From Streptomyces sp. MJM8645 (lineage in GTDB: Bacteria; Actinomycetota; Actinomycetes; Streptomycetales; Streptomycetaceae): a stretch of DNA of 64,000 nucleotides. The notes below the pieces were generated by a model. It ran no database searches, was not told where the DNA came from, and saw nothing but the letters and a program-made list of their open reading frames with translations. The position numbers were made by a program, and so were the translations under genes. Below are positions 60,086 to 64,000 of the stretch, in pieces (positions within the stretch are counted from its first letter, which is position 1; each line of letters starts with the position of its first letter). The stretch lies in assembly GCF_001625365.1 (NCBI RefSeq), contig NZ_LJJF01000001.1, forward strand, positions 1,984,001 through 2,048,000. Direction: 5' to 3'.

Positions 60086-60306
60086 GACTCCATGGTGACA
60101 GACGGCGGTCGACGCGCCGTGCGCGCCCCTTGGCGCGGCCACGCGCCCCATCCCCAAGAACCGGTGGTCGAGCCCGTATCAGCTCAAATCGGATATTCCG
60201 AAACATGTCCTAGTGAGTGTGAACTTACTGGAATTTCCTCCCATTTCGATGCCAGGATGCGCAGCGCAGGAGTCACAACAGGCCGTAGCGCAGGGAGGCA
60301 CCAGCC

Positions 60307-60786
60307 ATGCAGGGCGACCCAGAGGTCATCGAGTTCCTCAACGAGCAGCTCACCGCGGAGCTCACCGCGATCAACCAGTACTTCCTGCACGCCAAGATGC
60401 AGGAGAACTTCGGCTGGACGAAGCTCGCCAAGTACACCCGGCACGAGTCCTTCGACGAGATGAAGCACGCCGAGACCCTCACCGACCGGATCCTCTTCCT
60501 GGACGGGCTGCCGAACTACCAGCGGCTGTTCCACGTCCGGATCGGCCAGACGGTCAAGGAGATGTTCGAGGCGGACCGCCAGATCGAGGTCGAGGCGATC
60601 GACCGGCTGAAGCGCGGGATCGTCGTGATGCGCGCCAAGAACGACGTCACCTCGGCGAACATCTTCGAGGACATCCTGGCCGACGAGGAGCACCACATCG
60701 ACTACCTCGACACCCAGCTGGAGCTCCTGGAGAAGCTCGGCGAGGCACTCTACCTCGCCCAGGTGATCGAGCAGCCGGAGTCCTGA
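60307..60786 (+). CDS. bfr: bacterioferritin
   Basis: 24-mer iron-storage haem protein (159 aa). The ferroxidase ligands align in number with E. coli Bfr: Glu18, Glu51, His54, with the C-terminal pair in ADEEHHIDYLD; the haem ligand is Met52 (FDEMKHAE). Start ATG at 60307 with AGGGAGG upstream. Convergent with bfd (31 nt between stops), the gene of the ferredoxin that mobilises its iron. Confidence 0.97.
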   Translation: MQGDPEVIEFLNEQLTAELTAINQYFLHAKMQENFGWTKLAKYTRHESFDEMKHAETLTDRILFLDGLPNYQRLFHVRIGQTVKEMFEADRQIEVEAIDRLKRGIVVMRAKNDVTSANIFEDILADEEHHIDYLDTQLELLEKLGEALYLAQVIEQPES

Positions 60787-60817
60787 GCCCTCAAGGCCGA
60801 GCCCTCAGGCCGAGTCC

Positions 60818-61111
60818 TCAGGCCGCGCGCAGCGGGGCGACCAGGGCCGGGGCGGCGGGAGCCGCGGCGGCCACCGGCGCGGGCGCGGCCTGGGCCTGCG
60901 GGTCGGCCAGGCCGAGCTTCGCGGCGAGGCGGGCGGTCGGGCAGGGCCGGGCGCCGTGCTCGCCGAGCAGGGCCTGGATCCGGCGGACGCAGGACCCACA
61001 GTCGGTGCCGGCCTTGCAGCCCCGGGCGATCTGGCGCGGGGTCTCGGCACCGGCGTCGATCGCCTTCTTCACCTGGTCCTCGGTGACCGCATGGCACATG
61101 CACACGTACAT
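60818..61111 (-). CDS. bfd: bacterioferritin-associated ferredoxin
   Basis: [2Fe-2S] protein (97 aa) that reduces the ferric core of Bfr for iron release. The cluster ligands are Cys4, Cys6 (VCMCHAVTEDQV), Cys38 and Cys41 (TDCGSCVRR). It carries an extra Ala/Pro-rich tail of ~25 residues. Start ATG at 61111. Two iron boxes lie 50-83 nt upstream, so expression under iron limitation is expected, opposite to the storage protein. Confidence 0.93.
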   Translation of the reverse strand: MYVCMCHAVTEDQVKKAIDAGAETPRQIARGCKAGTDCGSCVRRIQALLGEHGARPCPTARLAAKLGLADPQAQAAPAPVAAAAPAAPALVAPLRAA

Positions 61112-61160
61112 CGCGGACTCTCCAGGGTGGTGCGGCGCCGACCGGCGGAACGATCTTGAC

Positions 61161-61194
61161 TAAGGCTTGCCTTACTTCACTAAGCCTCACCTTA
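61161..61194 (-). promoter_or_regulatory. tandem iron boxes (IdeR/DmdR-type) upstream of bfd
   Basis: TAAGGCTTGCCTTA (61161-61174) is a perfect 14-nt palindrome; TAAGCCTCACCTTA (61181-61194) matches the second half of the actinobacterial iron-box consensus TTAGGTTAGGCTCACCTAA in all but two or three positions. They are spaced 20 nt apart and lie 50 nt before the bfd start. Confidence 0.75.
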
Positions 61195-61214
61195 CCCGGC
61201 GATCCGGGTACGAA

Positions 61215-61257
61215 AAAGCCCCTCCGGGCTCGGGGACCCCGAATCCGGAGGGGCTTT
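61215..61257 (-). terminator. rho-independent terminator of the DAHP synthase gene
   Basis: AAAGCCCCTCCGG and CCGGAGGGGCTTT form a 13-bp stem; read on the minus strand it ends in a T run (GGGGCTTTTTCG), the clearest intrinsic terminator in the window. It lies 52 nt beyond the stop of the DAHP synthase gene. Confidence 0.88.
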
Positions 61258-61308
61258 CGTCACATTCGTTCACCGGTGACCCGCCGGCGGCGGCTCACCC
61301 GTGGCAGC

Positions 61309-64000
<2,692 letters not shown>

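Overview
The window is high-GC DNA (roughly 70 percent or more by eye) with dense coding, many GTG starts, 1-4 nt stop/start overlaps, and terminators that are strong hairpins without long U tracts. A two-cell-type actinomycete is indicated by DivIVA, SepF and a type-2 IleS around a dcw cluster that lacks ftsA and mraZ. The gene order ileS-divIVA-yggT-sepF-yggS-pgeF-ftsZ-ftsQ-murG-ftsW-murD-mraY-murF-murE-ftsI-ftsL-rsmH is the one known from Streptomyces, so Streptomycetaceae (Streptomyces or Kitasatospora) is the best guess; the genus cannot be fixed from sequence alone. It is a core chromosomal region. I see no transposase, phage gene, tRNA, rRNA or CRISPR array.

Layout. 1-3.5 kb (minus): ECF sigma factor, membrane-bound zinc-finger anti-sigma factor, ABC ATPase and a permease that runs off the left edge. 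3.6-7 kb: acetyltransferase, a LuxR-type two-component system and a dienelactone-hydrolase-like protein. 7.2-12.8 kb: secreted PhoD phosphatase behind a candidate PHO box, then (minus) an ABC permease and a 941-residue hydrolase/ABC-ATPase fusion. 13-19.5 kb: acetyltransferase, rluD, lspA and a DksA/TraR-type protein (minus), then ileS (plus) behind a T-box leader. 19.6-38.1 kb: the growth, division and peptidoglycan cluster, all on the minus strand and read toward divIVA. 38.7-44.3 kb: beta-carbonic anhydrase and a MoxR/DUF58/transglutaminase operon. 44.4-52.7 kb: DUF3040, methyltransferase, HEPN-like, DUF4126, a phytoene-desaturase-like oxidoreductase, a protein with a Q/Y-rich tail, metF and a polyprenyl diphosphate synthase. 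52.8-57.5 kb: thiamine genes (thiE; then TPP riboswitch-thiO-thiS-thiG) with an Rv2175c-like DNA-binding protein and a ferredoxin-reductase-like flavoprotein. 57.6-64 kb: PASTA Ser/Thr kinase, sulfite-oxidase-like enzyme, bacterioferritin and its ferredoxin with iron boxes, class II DAHP synthase, and a trp leader peptide/attenuator in front of trpE, which runs off the right edge.

How it fits together. The centre couples lipid II synthesis (MurE, MurF, MraY, MurD, MurG), its polymerisation and cross-linking at the septum (FtsW, FtsI, FtsL, FtsQ), the Z-ring (FtsZ, SepF) and polar growth (DivIVA). Most genes overlap and are probably translationally coupled from a promoter about 250 nt upstream of rsmH, with separate ftsZ promoters. 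The right side is notable for RNA and metal regulation: a T-box (Ile), a TPP riboswitch, a Trp attenuator and iron boxes in one 64 kb stretch. DAHP synthase and trpE diverge from one spacer and represent the entry and branch point of tryptophan synthesis.

Most genes belong to known families. The points most worth a second look are the GAHH signature in place of HIGH in IleS, the apparently leaderless trp leader peptide, the hydrolase/ABC fusion, a perfect 28-bp palindrome before the DUF4126 gene, and a ribosome binding site buried in a palindrome before the histidine kinase.
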